Part shown: one piece after another, positions 44,425-61,656 of the stretch | How the letters are laid out: each line of letters begins with the position of its first letter | Numbering within the stretch: the first letter of the stretch is position 1 | NCBI RefSeq assembly: GCF_029633865.1 | Contig: NC_079212.1 | Coordinates: forward strand, 88,102,486 to 88,166,485 | Length of the DNA stretch: 64,000 nt | DNA from: Lampris incognitus | Lineage: Eukaryota; Chordata; Actinopteri; Lampriformes; Lampridae | Reading direction: 5' to 3' | Program-made: the position numbers and the translations under genes | The notes under the pieces: generated by a model | What the model saw: only the letters and a program-made list of their open reading frames with translations | Database searches by the model: none | What the model was told of the DNA's origin: nothing

Positions 44425-44630
44425 AGAAGGTTGAGTCAGTTCATCTGGATACAATGTTTATTGACAGATACGTGTCTGTCAATGGATACATCTGGATACT
44501 GTCAGTTGATTCATCTGGATACAATGTTTATTGACAGATACATATATGTCAGTAAACATTGTATCCAGATGAACTGATTCAACCTTCTTTGATTTTCTTA
44601 CCTGGATTATTGAGCAGCATCAAGACACGA
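44425..44630. repeat. Inverted repeat with Penelope-like tail
   Basis: AAGAAGGTTGAGTCAGTTCA with following GGATACAATGTTTATTGACA (44425-44472) is repeated in inverted form at about 44545-44590. The right part runs into ACCTGGATTATTGAG, a motif common at the ends of fish Penelope-like elements. That link is from memory and tentative. Confidence 0.45.
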
Positions 44631-44837
44631 TGCGTGCTCAGTAATCCATGGTGCACGATAGTAAGTCAACTTTCAAAAGTAAGGAAGATAATACTTTTAT
44701 CTTTCTTTCTTTTATTTTTCTTTTCTTCAACAACATACCAGCTTTGCAATACCTTCAATGTGAAATAACAAAATACAAAAGTTTGCATGTTGTCAATTTT
44801 TATAGCCCCCCCAGAAAAACAAAAACACAGATTGTCC

Positions 44838-45209
44838 TTCCATTATCCGAACCGTTTATCCTGCTCTCAGGGTCGCTGGGATGCTGGAGACTATCCCAGC
44901 AGTCATTGGGCGGCAGGTGGGGAGACACCCTGGACAGGCCGCCAGGCCATCACACAGGGCCCGCCCATACACACACACACACACCTAGGGACAATTTAGT
45001 GCAGCCGATTCACCTGACCTACATGTCTCGACTGTGGGAGGAAACCGGAGCCTCCGGAGGAAACCCACACAGACACGGGGAGAACATGCAAACTCCACAT
45101 AGAGGACGACCCAGGACGACCCACCCTGGTTGGACTACCCCGGTGCTCGAACCCAGGACCTTCTTGCTGTGAGGTGACCGCTCTTAACCACTGCGCCACC
45201 GTGCCGCCC
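44838..45209 (-). mobile_element. Full-length tRNA-headed SINE
   Basis: On the minus strand the head GGCGGCACGGTGGCGCAGTG with B box GGTTCGAGCACC starts at about 45209. The body (TTTGCATGTTCTCCC, CCTCCGGAGGCTCC) follows, then the tail GGATAGTCTCCAGC and GGATAAACGGTTCGG. It shows how the tail-only fragments in the window relate to complete SINEs. Confidence 0.8.
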
Positions 45210-46093
45210 AAGACAGATTGTACAGAACTAAAATGAAAAATGTAAAAGTACATAGACAAATGGCAAAATAGATCAAAATGTAAACACAAATACACAAATA
45301 CAAATACGAAATCACAATTTGATACGTGCCTTGGTCCCATAGAATGAACTGAGCTGATACTCACCTCTGTATTTGCCTTCCCTTGAATTATGGACGTTCG
45401 AGTGGGGTCCTTGTTGCTGTTTTGTGCCTTATATCCTCTTCCTCTCAGTGTTCACATGCGTTTGAAATGCTCTCAAACCTTAGATAAGGTGTTATGTGGC
45501 TGAAATATCCTGGTTGTAAGGAGCCGTTCAAATATTTGAACGGATAAGAGACGAGGCATTTCTTTGTAGTGATATCACAGCGGACGGTCACGGTGTGGAC
45601 CGGACAATGCCAGCGGCTGAACTGATATCTGTTGTCTTCACTATAAACATACAGCACAGGTATCAAACCTGCTGCACTGCAGTAATATTTGGGCCACTTG
45701 CTCCATGTTCAAATTTGTATTACGCCGAACATCCCACTATAGATGCAAACCAGATATGAAGTACAGAGTGAACATCACGTGGTCCATGTCACCCTTCTTG
45801 CATGGCGGCCATGGCGGCAACAAATACAGTCTGCACTGCTAAATGCAAGACAGGCTGCAACACTGGCCACGAAGATCCTGAAATTTGTATGTCAGCCAGC
45901 CAGTTTTTAAAATGACTGCTTTTGATTGACAGATGGGTTCCAGCATTACCAACAGGGGGCATATGGACTGTTGAATGGAGAGAATTTTCAAAAAATGCTG
46001 AAGGTTGCATGAAATCATCCAAACGAGGGACAACTTGTGAACAAGCTGGACAAGAAACACGATACGCATGTGGCTGGCCTTGATCTACACAGC
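45210..46093. other. Intergenic gap
   Basis: No exon, RNA gene or known repeat recognised. Confidence 0.4.
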
Positions 46094-46445
46094 AACTTGG
46101 CATCCCGGTGGCGCTGTCCCCTCACAGCAAGAAGGTCCTGGGTTCAAACCCCGGGATTGTCCAACCTTGGGGGTCATCCCAGGTCGTCCTCTGTGTGGAG
46201 TTTGCATGTTCCCCCCCGTGTCTGCGGTGGGTTTTCTCCGGGTGCTCCGGTTTCCCCCACCATCAGAAAGACATGCATGTTAGGGTTAATACTCCTGTCT
46301 GTGCCCCTGAGCAAGGGGACCAACCCCGGGGACCAACTGGAGTTGGTCCCCGGGTGCTGCACGGCGGCTGCCCACTGCTCCTAGCTACACAGCTAGGATG
46401 GGTTAAATGCAGAGCATGAATTCCCCCACGGGGATTAATATTATA
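46094..46445 (+). mobile_element. tRNA-headed SINE
   Basis: B box GGTTCAAACCCC, body with GTTTGCATGTTCCCCC and CATGCATGTTAGGGTTA, tail GATGGGTTAAATGCAGAGC and GGGGATTAATA. Confidence 0.8.
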
Positions 46446-46931
46446 TATCAAAATCAAATCAAAATTTGATTGGTTTGATTTCATTTGATTTGAAATGAGG
46501 TTGTCCGTCCTCTGCATCAGGTCTAAATGAACGCGGCGCAGTACTTTAGATAGCGCCTTGTAGAGGGATGCATAGAAATGACAGTTATTGTGGAATTATG
46601 ACCATGAAACGTGTTTTACTGAGCATTTATCAGTAGCCCGTTTACAGTTTTACAGATCTAAATGTGAGACATCATTGTACTAGAGACAGACAGGTGTAAT
46701 GAGTGAAACGTTTTAATATAAAAAAGCAGTTTTAACTGCAGGAGCTGATCAGGTGGCAGCAGGTCAGGACATCGTGGCATGGCAGAGGACATGTTCCACA
46801 TTTTCTGATCAACGAAAGTTCAACCACGTTCAGTGAAACAGGTGTTGTTTCACAAATTCATCAAGAGGGACCATTTGACTTTGCAGTGAGTTATAATTAT
46901 GACATTGAAACCTGATTATCTGTTGTACAGT

Positions 46932-47275
46932 TTAGTCCTACATGTTAGATAGTCCTACATGTTACAATAGTCCCACATGTTAGATCAGTGTTTCTCAACC
47001 CTGTCCTCAAGGAACCCCTATCCTGCATATTTTCTTTGCAACCCTGAATAGGTACCTGTTTGTAGTTATTCAACCAATCAGCAATGAATTTTGTCAGATG
47101 TTGCACACCTTGCATAATTAAGTGCTGCGACATGATTGGTCGAGTAAGTACAAGCAGGGCTACCTATGCAGGGTTACAATGAAAATCTGCAGGATAGGGG
47201 TTCCTTGAGGACTGGGTTGAGAAACACTGTGTTAGATAGTCCCACTTGTTAGATAGTCCTACATGTTAGATAGGT
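46932..47275 (+). repeat. 17-bp minisatellite split by a MITE
   Basis: Copies of TAGTCCTACATGTTAGA (variants TAGTCCCACATGTTAGA, TAGTCCCACTTGTTAGA) lie at 46932-46985 and continue at 47230-47272. A hAT MITE sits between. Confidence 0.85.
46986..47229. mobile_element. hAT-type MITE (copy 2)
   Basis: 244 bp, same ends and interior as 10105-10340, with a perfect 8-bp duplication TGTTAGAT (46978-46985 and 47230-47237). Confidence 0.92.
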
Positions 47276-47401
47276 GCAGTTTGAAGACGTAGTAGGCATT
47301 GATTGCTTAGCCTTGGTGCATTTATTTGACTGTGCAGCACTTGTGTCTGTGAAAGGTATTATATAAATAAACTTTACTTACTTACTTTACTTCTCCATGA
47401 C

Positions 47402-47500
47402 AGTCAAGTCAATTTTATTTGTATATCCCAATATCACAAATTGCAAATTTGCCTCAGGGGGCTTCACAGCAACACAGCATCCTGTCAGTCATAGTAGCAA
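47402..47500 (+). repeat. Common fish interspersed repeat fragment
   Basis: GTCAATTTTATTTGTATATC ... CACAAATTGCAAATTTGCCTC resembles a widespread fish repeat; family not named. The rest of 47276-47767 shows nothing else. Confidence 0.45.
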
Positions 47501-47767
47501 TGTCTTCTCTTGGGAGTGTTGGGGAAGGATTTGACACAATCCAATACTGATTACACGACTGTTGACTGGAGTACAGCGGCTGGTGGATTTCAGAGCTGAT
47601 TGCAGGGAATTCTTACAGCCGAGGAGGTTGCAGGGGGATTTCTGGATTCAGTTACTGGTTTTATTTGAGACATTAGTATGTCAAATATTCTTTCTGTTTT
47701 ACTCCAGGAGATGCAGCAGAATATAGCCATTTTTCCTAAATGTTGCAGAAATGTAGATGTTCTACAT

Positions 47768-48075
47768 TAGGGTGGCCCACGGTGGCACTGTTGCCTCACA
47801 GCAAGAAGGTCCTGGGTTCGAACCCCAGGCTGTCCCAGGTCCTTTCTGTGTGGGGTTTGCATGTTCTCCCCGTGTCTGCGTGGGCTTCTTACGGGTGCTC
47901 CGGGTTCCTCCCACCATCAAAAACACATGCACGTTAGGGTTAATACTCCTGCCTGTGCCCCTGAGCAAGGCAATGGAAAGAAGAAGTGGAGTTGGTCCCC
48001 GGGCGCTGCAGATGCCCACTGCTCCCATACAATAGGATGGGTTACATGCAGAGAACAAATGTCATTGTAGTCGAA
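47768..48075 (+). mobile_element. tRNA-headed SINE
   Basis: B box GGTTCGAACCCC, body with GGTTTGCATGTTCTCCCC and CACGTTAGGGTTAATACTCC, tail GATGGGTTACATGCAGAG. Confidence 0.8.
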
Positions 48076-48299
48076 CAACTGTACAATGACACAAATAGCA
48101 AAGTAAAGTGGCTGTCTTTCTACTCAATGACAATAACATTGAAAAAAGATTAACATGTTAATGAATATGTTAATATATGAAAATATTCAAAATTGCCAGC
48201 CGTCTTCCCCTACTGCCCTCAACGCCTCCTCTGTTCGATACCTCCGTTTTCAGAATACGAGGGTGAGATAAAGTTAAAAAAAATGCTGCGAGAAAATAC

Positions 48300-48488
48300 C
48301 TTCTCTCCTATCGTTTCCACCAGCGCTTAACACGCGGCGCGTTTTAAATCCGCCAGGTGGCGGTGGTGTGACATCTTGTGTGCGGAGCAGCGTAATGAAC
48401 GCCAGCGAACAAGACGGCGATGGAAGCAGCCAGCGAAGAAGTGGAAGACGCGGAAGCGCCTGTCGATGGCGTCGCCGGAGAAGTAAAC
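48300..48488 (+). promoter_or_regulatory. ccdc174: ccdc174 promoter and 5'UTR
   Basis: GC-rich sequence ahead of ccdc174 with a palindromic CCGCCAGGTGGCGG at 48350-48363, which resembles the CTCF core with one mismatch. An ATG at 48395 opens a 33-codon frame ending at 48496, overlapping both candidate gene starts. Confidence 0.5.
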
Positions 48489-55545
<7,057 letters not shown>

Positions 55546-55582
55546 ACTTCATTGTATCTCATGCTCTATTCAAATAGACCTA

Positions 55583-55588
55583 AATAAA
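55583..55588 (+). terminator. ccdc174: Polyadenylation signal of ccdc174
   Basis: AATAAA 38 bases after the stop codon, followed by TTCTGCTGTGTATTTC. Confidence 0.65.
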
Positions 55589-56367
55589 CATTCTGCTGTG
55601 TATTTCAGACACATTAAACATTAGAAATGCTGACTGCTAATGTTGTGGCGGATCTTTTCTTTTCCTACTTAAGAACACAGTACGTTTTAAACAGATTTTT
55701 TTCCTCTTGTATTTGCGCTTTTAATAATGGATGGTTGTAGCTGAGTGTGTTTCTCCTTAAGCCACCACGTGTAAGACCCTATCAGAGCATCTCTGTCGGT
55801 GGTTGTTGAAGGGGCCCAGTTTCATGTGCAATTAGGCGCTAACCTGCAAAAAAGTGCGTGGAGCCATAGGAGGGCAACTCTCACGTACAATGTTGTTTAG
55901 CGATGTACCGGAAATCAACTCTAGGTGGCGGTGTTGCCTTGCTCCATGCAACCACTAGGCTGAGAAGAGGCGTTTGGGAACTGTGACTGCCACACGTGGT
56001 ATTTTAGTTTTCGCTTAACACGCTAAAAAGTGCGACGCTGTTCATGGGATTATAAATGTACATTATTTACAGCACTGACGTCCAGAACAGCCAGAACTAA
56101 CGTCATACGCGTCATCGCATTTTTGCTCACGTTTCCCTGCGGAGCGAGTGTTGTCATGTCAACCGGAAACACGTGGGGGATTTCTTTGCAGTATTCTGCA
56201 TTTTCCATTTCAATGCCCTTTTTATGTCCTTTACACGTGGACCACCACCATCACCGTCCTCCACATCTGCACCACATTGTCAGTGTCAGTAGATGGAGAT
56301 GGGCTACAAATGACTGCTAACTTGATCTTTAAACAGATTATTTGATCCATGTTCAGTTGGTTTATCA

Positions 56368-56418
<51 letters not shown>

Positions 56419-56640
56419 GTATATTTGTGTGTGTGTTTGGTTTTAGGACCAATTAATTCAATGTATTTAATTCAGTGTAAAAGAGGAGATGGTCACACTG
56501 CATGGTTACATCTACCCATTGATGATTCTCCACTCCCATCCCTCTGCAAGAGACTCCCTCCCCATTCAACCCCATCAAGAACTTCCTCCACCCCCCCCCC
56601 ATCCTTTTTATAACCTGTTTATAAGGGCGGGGATACCGGC
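55589..56640. other. 3' flank of ccdc174
   Basis: A (CT)n microsatellite lies at 56371-56413. No exon or repeat family was recognised in the rest. Confidence 0.4.
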
Positions 56641-57175
56641 AGGCAGCTGAGACTGACGAAGTCTCTCAGATGAGTGACGAGACGTTGCTCCCACTGAGCT
56701 TCGTGGCCAGATGAACTCGTTCACCTCTCTGGGGTATCACTGCCTGGCTTTGCCAGCCTCGGCCGTCAACAAAATCCAGTTCCTTCCTGCCCTCGCTGAC
56801 ACAGGCCTCAGCGACGAGTCCGCACTTCCCACCACTCGACACAAGACATTCAAATGTAAAGGAGGCTTGGGTCGTCTCTACTAGAAAGGCAGCCCCTGCC
56901 GAGGAGAGCCCAGCCTGCCGAGTCACACCTCCATTTCTTAAGAGAAAGGTTCCTTGGCCGGCTAGCTGCAGTCTGTCCATCACTGCAGGCAGGGCCATCA
57001 AATGACAGTGAGACACACAATAGACTTTGTTTCTTTACATATGAGGACCCCCTCGCTGACTACATTCATTCTCTAGCCCTTAATGCTAACCTTAACCATC
57101 AGCCCCAAGAACACACAGACACCCAACCCCAGTAAACTAACATATTTCCTGTCACTCGCTGTTTCTTCCCTTCAG
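56641..57175. other. Unassigned stretch
   Basis: A segment near 56660-56725 (AGTCTCTCAGATGAGTGACG, AGATGAACTCGTTCACC) resembles the tail of fish Penelope-like elements; tentative. The minus strand is open for 116 codons (57016-56666) without a product I recognise. Confidence 0.3.
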
Positions 57176-57444
57176 GACCAAGTCTGCAGGTTGTCCGCGT
57201 GCCCCATATGCCATGGGCGTCCTTCCCAGTGAGGCCCTATCCGTGCCCCGTGGTTCTCCAGCTGGTCCTTCTCCGGCCTACAGTGGCCAGAGGGGCCATT
57301 GCTCCACCCCCTTGGGCCCCTCGGGGACTGGTTCTGGTGGTCTACCTCACCTCCTCCAGCCATCCTCCGCCACACACCTGCAATGTGGAGAACGTTTTGC
57401 AGAGGATGCACCATAAGCATTCTTCTCCCAGTCCCTCTGCAAAG
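57176..57444 (+). other. Candidate exon of unknown gene
   Basis: A 269-bp segment lies between a strong acceptor (TTTCTTCCCTTCAG) and a strong donor (AAAG|GTGAGC). One frame is open throughout for 89 codons (starting at 57178; VRVPHMPWASFPVRP ... NVLQRMHHKHSS). I do not recognise the protein. It could be an internal exon of a gene whose other exons are outside the window or unseen, an unused pseudo-exon, or part of a repeat. The minus strand is also mostly open here. Confidence 0.3.
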
Positions 57445-58344
57445 GTGAGCCAGTTAATGACGTCGTGTTGGTGAATTTCTGTCCAGTGTGGTCGAATTGT
57501 ATTCCTGTAGCAGCTCTTTTATGTGTTTTGTACAAGGGCTGACATCTAGTCATGGTAAGTCATGCTTCCTGCCATTATGTTTGTCTTGAGGCTCAATCCA
57601 AAACACACAAGTTCTTGAATCATCATCCTCGAATCATACCACTAGTATTTAGACTGGCAAGTGAAACACCCGACTCTTAAAATCTTAAGAGATAGTTTTG
57701 CGGTAAAGACAGAAGAAACAAGTAAAACATCACTTTTTACTTTTGAAACCAGCTGATATTCATCAGGTCAGATTTAACGGTGGTGGGAAAGAAAAGTTGA
57801 TCTGAGCTAATCTGAGGAGCAGGGGTGTGCCAGGGGTGCTCTCTGTCTGGTGAGACATGACACAGACATAGCCTCCGACCTCTGATCCTGTGCAGGCTAA
57901 GAGGCACCACGTGGGATCAAGAACATCTCTGGTAAGAAGTGGAGGGGAACCAGTCAGGAACGTTTCAATACCCCGCCGGCTGAATCTCAAAACCCGGAAA
58001 TAGGAACTGACTACAGATCAGAGACCAGATAAGCCCGATACCCCATGAACTAGATACTTGGCCTGGAGTCGGGCTGACTTATTTCCGCACTCAGGTGGGG
58101 AAATATACAGTTTATTTTGCTCATGGTGGTTTATGGATCTCCTGTGTGAAGAGGTGGGTCTCTTCCTGGTTTGGTGGACTAGTGACCCTTGTCTGACCTT
58201 GACTGTTGTTTTTTCCCCTCTTTGTTTTTGTGACTTCTACCAAGGGAAATACACACTTAGACAGCACTGTCAGAGTGTGTGTGTGTGGGGGGGGGGGCGG
58301 GGGTGGGCATGTTGATGTGTATTTGCATCTGCAGCTGTGTGTAT
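57445..58344. other. Gap without recognised feature
   Basis: Contains a short G tract near 58287. No exon or family-level repeat recognised. Confidence 0.35.
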
Positions 58345-58985
58345 AAGAAACTTCCGCTTCCGGTGTGGGAAGATGGCGGCGCAAATTCACGTTTGCAGCG
58401 GGCTCACCCAGTACCGTCCATGCAGCGTCTTTGTCCACATCTGAGTCTAAGTGTGTCTTGGTTTGATGGCTGGGAGAGCTTGGTCTGCTGCGTCCTGTGG
58501 GACGGCTCTGACCGGAGTTGCGCCCAAGGAGGGGACACCAAGGGTGGTCTGACAGGGCCGGAAGCGGGGCAGGCTAAGCTAACTGCTAGCCCATGTAGAC
58601 CAGCAGTTCCGACAGTCATCCTGGCTGGCGTTCGTTCTCCTGAACAGTGATTTTATTTTATTATCATTGTAAACTACTAATAAGACCCGTTAGTCCCTAG
58701 CTAACGGGTCTGACCTTTTAGCCGAGCGGTTAGTGATGTCGCCTTGAGGTGCAGTACACCTCGTATCGAATCCCGCACCGGGCAAGAAATTAACCGGTTG
58801 CGTCATTATTACTATTATTATTATTTTTGTTTCGTTTGGATATGTGTGTTAGTTTGGATATGTGTGTTCTTGCAGTTCTTGTATATGTTGTTCTTGTCGT
58901 TGTGTTGCACTGCTGTGTGCTGGGGGAAACGATGCTTCGTTTCATTTCATGTGTGCACGTGCACGAAATGAAACGCCAAAGTGAT
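58345..58985 (+). repeat. Repeat family X, copy 1, carrying a solo TRIM LTR
   Basis: The 5' part has AAGATGGCGGC (58370-58380, identical to the YY1 consensus), CAAATTCACGTTTGC, TCACCCAGTACCGTCC and GCTAAGCTAACTGCTAGCCC. The 3' part (58860-58985) has TTGTGTTGCACTGCTG and TTTCGTTTCATTTCATG-type sequence. A 135-bp LTR interrupts the copy at 58668. The layout resembles the ends of a non-LTR element with the middle missing. No coding region. Confidence 0.7.
58668..58802 (+). mobile_element. Solo LTR of the TRIM family
   Basis: 135 bp, starting TGTAAACTACTAATAAG and ending ACCGGTTGCG (terminal CA mutated), with TCAT on both sides (58664-58667 and 58803-58806). Same length as both LTRs at 40-413, and it carries the same A and B boxes. 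Confidence 0.85.
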
Positions 58986-59010
58986 GCTGATTGCTGAAAC
59001 TGCATGTCTG

Positions 59011-59404
59011 TCTGCAATATGGAGGCAGCTTGTTGTCTGGGGTTGGACGGCGAGGATGCAGTGACGGCACCACAATGGAATAATGGCTGCACAGGACATT
59101 TAAATATGCACACAAATGTGCTGTGTGTGTCTCTATATAAAGTAGCTTAGGGCTCAGCAGTCATAACAATAAACAATAGTCTGATTTAATGGAGGTTATG
59201 ACAGTGTGATTCAACCCTAATAAAAATGCACGATCCTGCAGGGGTGGCGGGTTTATATCGACGCTGGGTCTGTCGTAGGTGGGAAAGGGTGCAGCAACCT
59301 TTAACATCCGTCATTTAAATTTGTTCACTCTTAGGAACGTTGCTTTTCCCTCAGGTGTCGTAATTTGATTTCTGTGAAAAGAATACAGCTGAAGTGCGTA
59401 GTTA
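59011..59404. other. Gap without recognised feature
   Basis: No exon or repeat recognised. Confidence 0.35.
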
Positions 59405-59610
59405 TGGAGGAAGATGGCGGCGCAAATTCACGTTTGCGGCGGCCTCACCCAGTACCGCCCATGCTGTGTGTTTGTCCACGTCTGCGTCTGAGTTTGTCTT
59501 GGTTTGGTGGCTGGGAGAGCTGGTGCTGGATCGGCTAGGAGAGCTGGCGCTGGATCGGCTGGGAGAGTTTGGTCTGATGCGTCCTGTGGGCCCAGGGACC
59601 ACGGCCCTGG
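59405..59610 (+). repeat. Repeat family X, copy 2 (5' part only)
   Basis: It starts with AAGATGGCGGC (59411-59421) and is cut off at GGACCACGGCCCTG, where a TRIM-like element begins. Confidence 0.75.
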
Positions 59611-59730
59611 ACCACCATCCCACTTCTGACACCAATGCAGCCGGGACGCGAACCCGGGCTAACGGGTCGGACCCTTTAGTCGACTGGTTAACGTAGTCTC
59701 CCGTGGTGCGGGAGATCCGGGTTCGCTACA
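59611..59730 (-). mobile_element. 5' LTR and primer site of a second TRIM-like family
   Basis: On the minus strand a 95-bp LTR runs from TGTAGCGAACC (59730) to GGCTGCA (59636). One base later comes TGGTGTCAGAAGTGGGAT (59634-59617), an 18-nt complement of vertebrate tRNA-Leu(CAA) with CCA. The element is cut off about 6 bases later. The LTR contains a tRNA-like segment (TAGTCGACTGGTTAACG ... GGGTTCGC) on its opposite strand and is related to 812-905 and 1010-1108. Confidence 0.7.
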
Positions 59731-60460
59731 GTATGAATGAACCAATAGCCACTGGCTAATTAACAGAGGGAGGGAGATAGAAAGGGATGATAATGATGAG
59801 CTAGGAAACAATAAAGAAATCTTCCTTTCTGTGGCTGGTGTGCTTGTTTTGATTGTGCAGAGACTGCACAGAGGAGGAGGGCTAATACACGTTACTGTAT
59901 TTTAGAACTGGCATAGTAGACATGAATCCTGATCAGAGCGCCCTCACCCACAATCAGCCCTTATGCAGGGTAACACACACACACACACGCACGCACGCAC
60001 GCACACACACACACACAGCTTTGCTTTCAGACTCCTCCGTGCTTTCTCCGGGGGGGTTGTGGGTCCCTGGATTAACATTTCCCATGCTGGCTTAGAAGAA
60101 GACGAGGCAGACCGGCGGCGACACCAGAGAAGAAGTGTGCCTCACCGTGGCCTCATCCGACTCGCTGACTCGCCACTTATACGGCTCTAATCAGTTTCCA
60201 GGGGCAGGAGGGCGTGTCCCACTGACAGATCTGCCGTCCTCTCCGGGGTCAGCTTGTATGAGGAATGGGCTCCACGTTTTGTTTAGGCAGTTTAATTCTC
60301 CCATAGCTGGGGGGGGGGGAGGGGAGGGGGGGCAATCCGGGGTATTTTCACAACACAGTACAGGACTTTATGCACATCTAAACAAGTGTAGACCCGGTAG
60401 AGTGTCTCATTTTCCCCTCTCTCTTGTATTGTCAGTATTACCTGCGTAACCAGCTGTGCA

Positions 60461-60556
<96 letters not shown>

Positions 60557-61074
60557 ATACCGTTGTGTAGCTATAAATCCACCCCTGCCAGGATGCAACA
60601 CGGGAGTTAATGGCTCCTTTGCGGGGAGGTGCTGTGGGCTGAAGATAGTCCCTGACATTTGTTCCCTGGTAGTCCCCTGGCTTATGTTCTCTGGGTCTGG
60701 GCAGGGGATCAATACTGTCTTGATGGCGCGGTGCGGTCCTGGCCCTGGGTGGACGGGGGAGAACTTGCCCCTGGTGAGTGTGATTTTTCTATCCTGAAAG
60801 GCAAACAAGAAACGGTGCTCATCTTACTACTAATGAAGGATCCAACATGCTGAGGTGGAGCACCCCCCCCCCCCCCCACTGGATACCAGAACCCACTGCC
60901 GCCTCACCGCTATACAAATCTGACCACCAAACCGCGTCCGTGGGTTAGAAAATGCTCCTACTACAGGCAGAACCGTCCTAGAAAGGTCCAGGAACTTGCA
61001 CTGTGTACAGTTCCAGTAGGTGCTACCAAATGCAGATACCCGCCTCGCCCAGTTCCCCGCCTCATCCAGTACCC
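59731..61074. other. Repeat-poor stretch with CA microsatellites
   Basis: Contains (CA)n/(GCAC)n at about 59971-60017 and a long pure (CA)n at 60464-60555 (about 46 units), plus poly-C at 60867-60878. No exon recognised. Confidence 0.5.
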
Positions 61075-61300
61075 CGCCTCACCCAGTACCGTCCGTGCAG
61101 TGTCTTTGCCCACATTTGCATCTAAGTTTGTATCTTGGTTTGATGGCTGGGAGAGCTGGTGTTGGATCGGCTAGGAGAGCCTGGTCTGCTGTGTCCTGTG
61201 GGCCCAGGGACCACGGCCCTGCCTGGAGCGGCGCCTGAAGAGGGCGGTCTGACAGGGCAGGCTGAGCTAACTGCTAACCCATGCAGACCGGCAGTTCCGA
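61075..61300 (+). repeat. Repeat family X, copy 3 (partial)
   Basis: TCACCCAGTACCGTCCGTGC to CATGCAGACCGGCAGTTCCG, without the YY1-like start. Confidence 0.7.
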
Positions 61301-61656
61301 TAACACCAAGGGCGGTCTGACAGGCGACCTCGCCTAGCCTTGACTGTGTTTTTGGTGTCGTCGTGTGGAGTGCGGGGAGGTGTGTCAAGGGTGTCTGGCT
61401 GGGACAGCTGGTGTTGGATCGGCAGGGGGAGCTTGGTCTGCTGCCTCCGGTGGGCCCAAGGACCACGGCCCTGCCTGGAGCTGCATCCGAAAAGGAAACA
61501 CCGAGGGCGGTCTGACAGGGCGCGGAAGCGGGGCAGGCTAAGCTAAATGCTAGCCCATGCAGACCGGCAGTCATCCTGGTGTTCGCGCTCTTGGACAGTG
61601 AATTTTTATTCATTTTTTATTATTATTTTTTTTTTGGGGGGGCTATGTTGAATATA

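Noticed and set aside
57763-57990. 75-codon minus-strand frame (GIETFLTGSPPLLTRDVLDP)
   Set aside because: No splice context or recognised family; possibly repeat-derived.
60464-60555. Open frames of alternating Cys-Val or His-Thr
   Set aside because: Translation of a pure (CA)n microsatellite.
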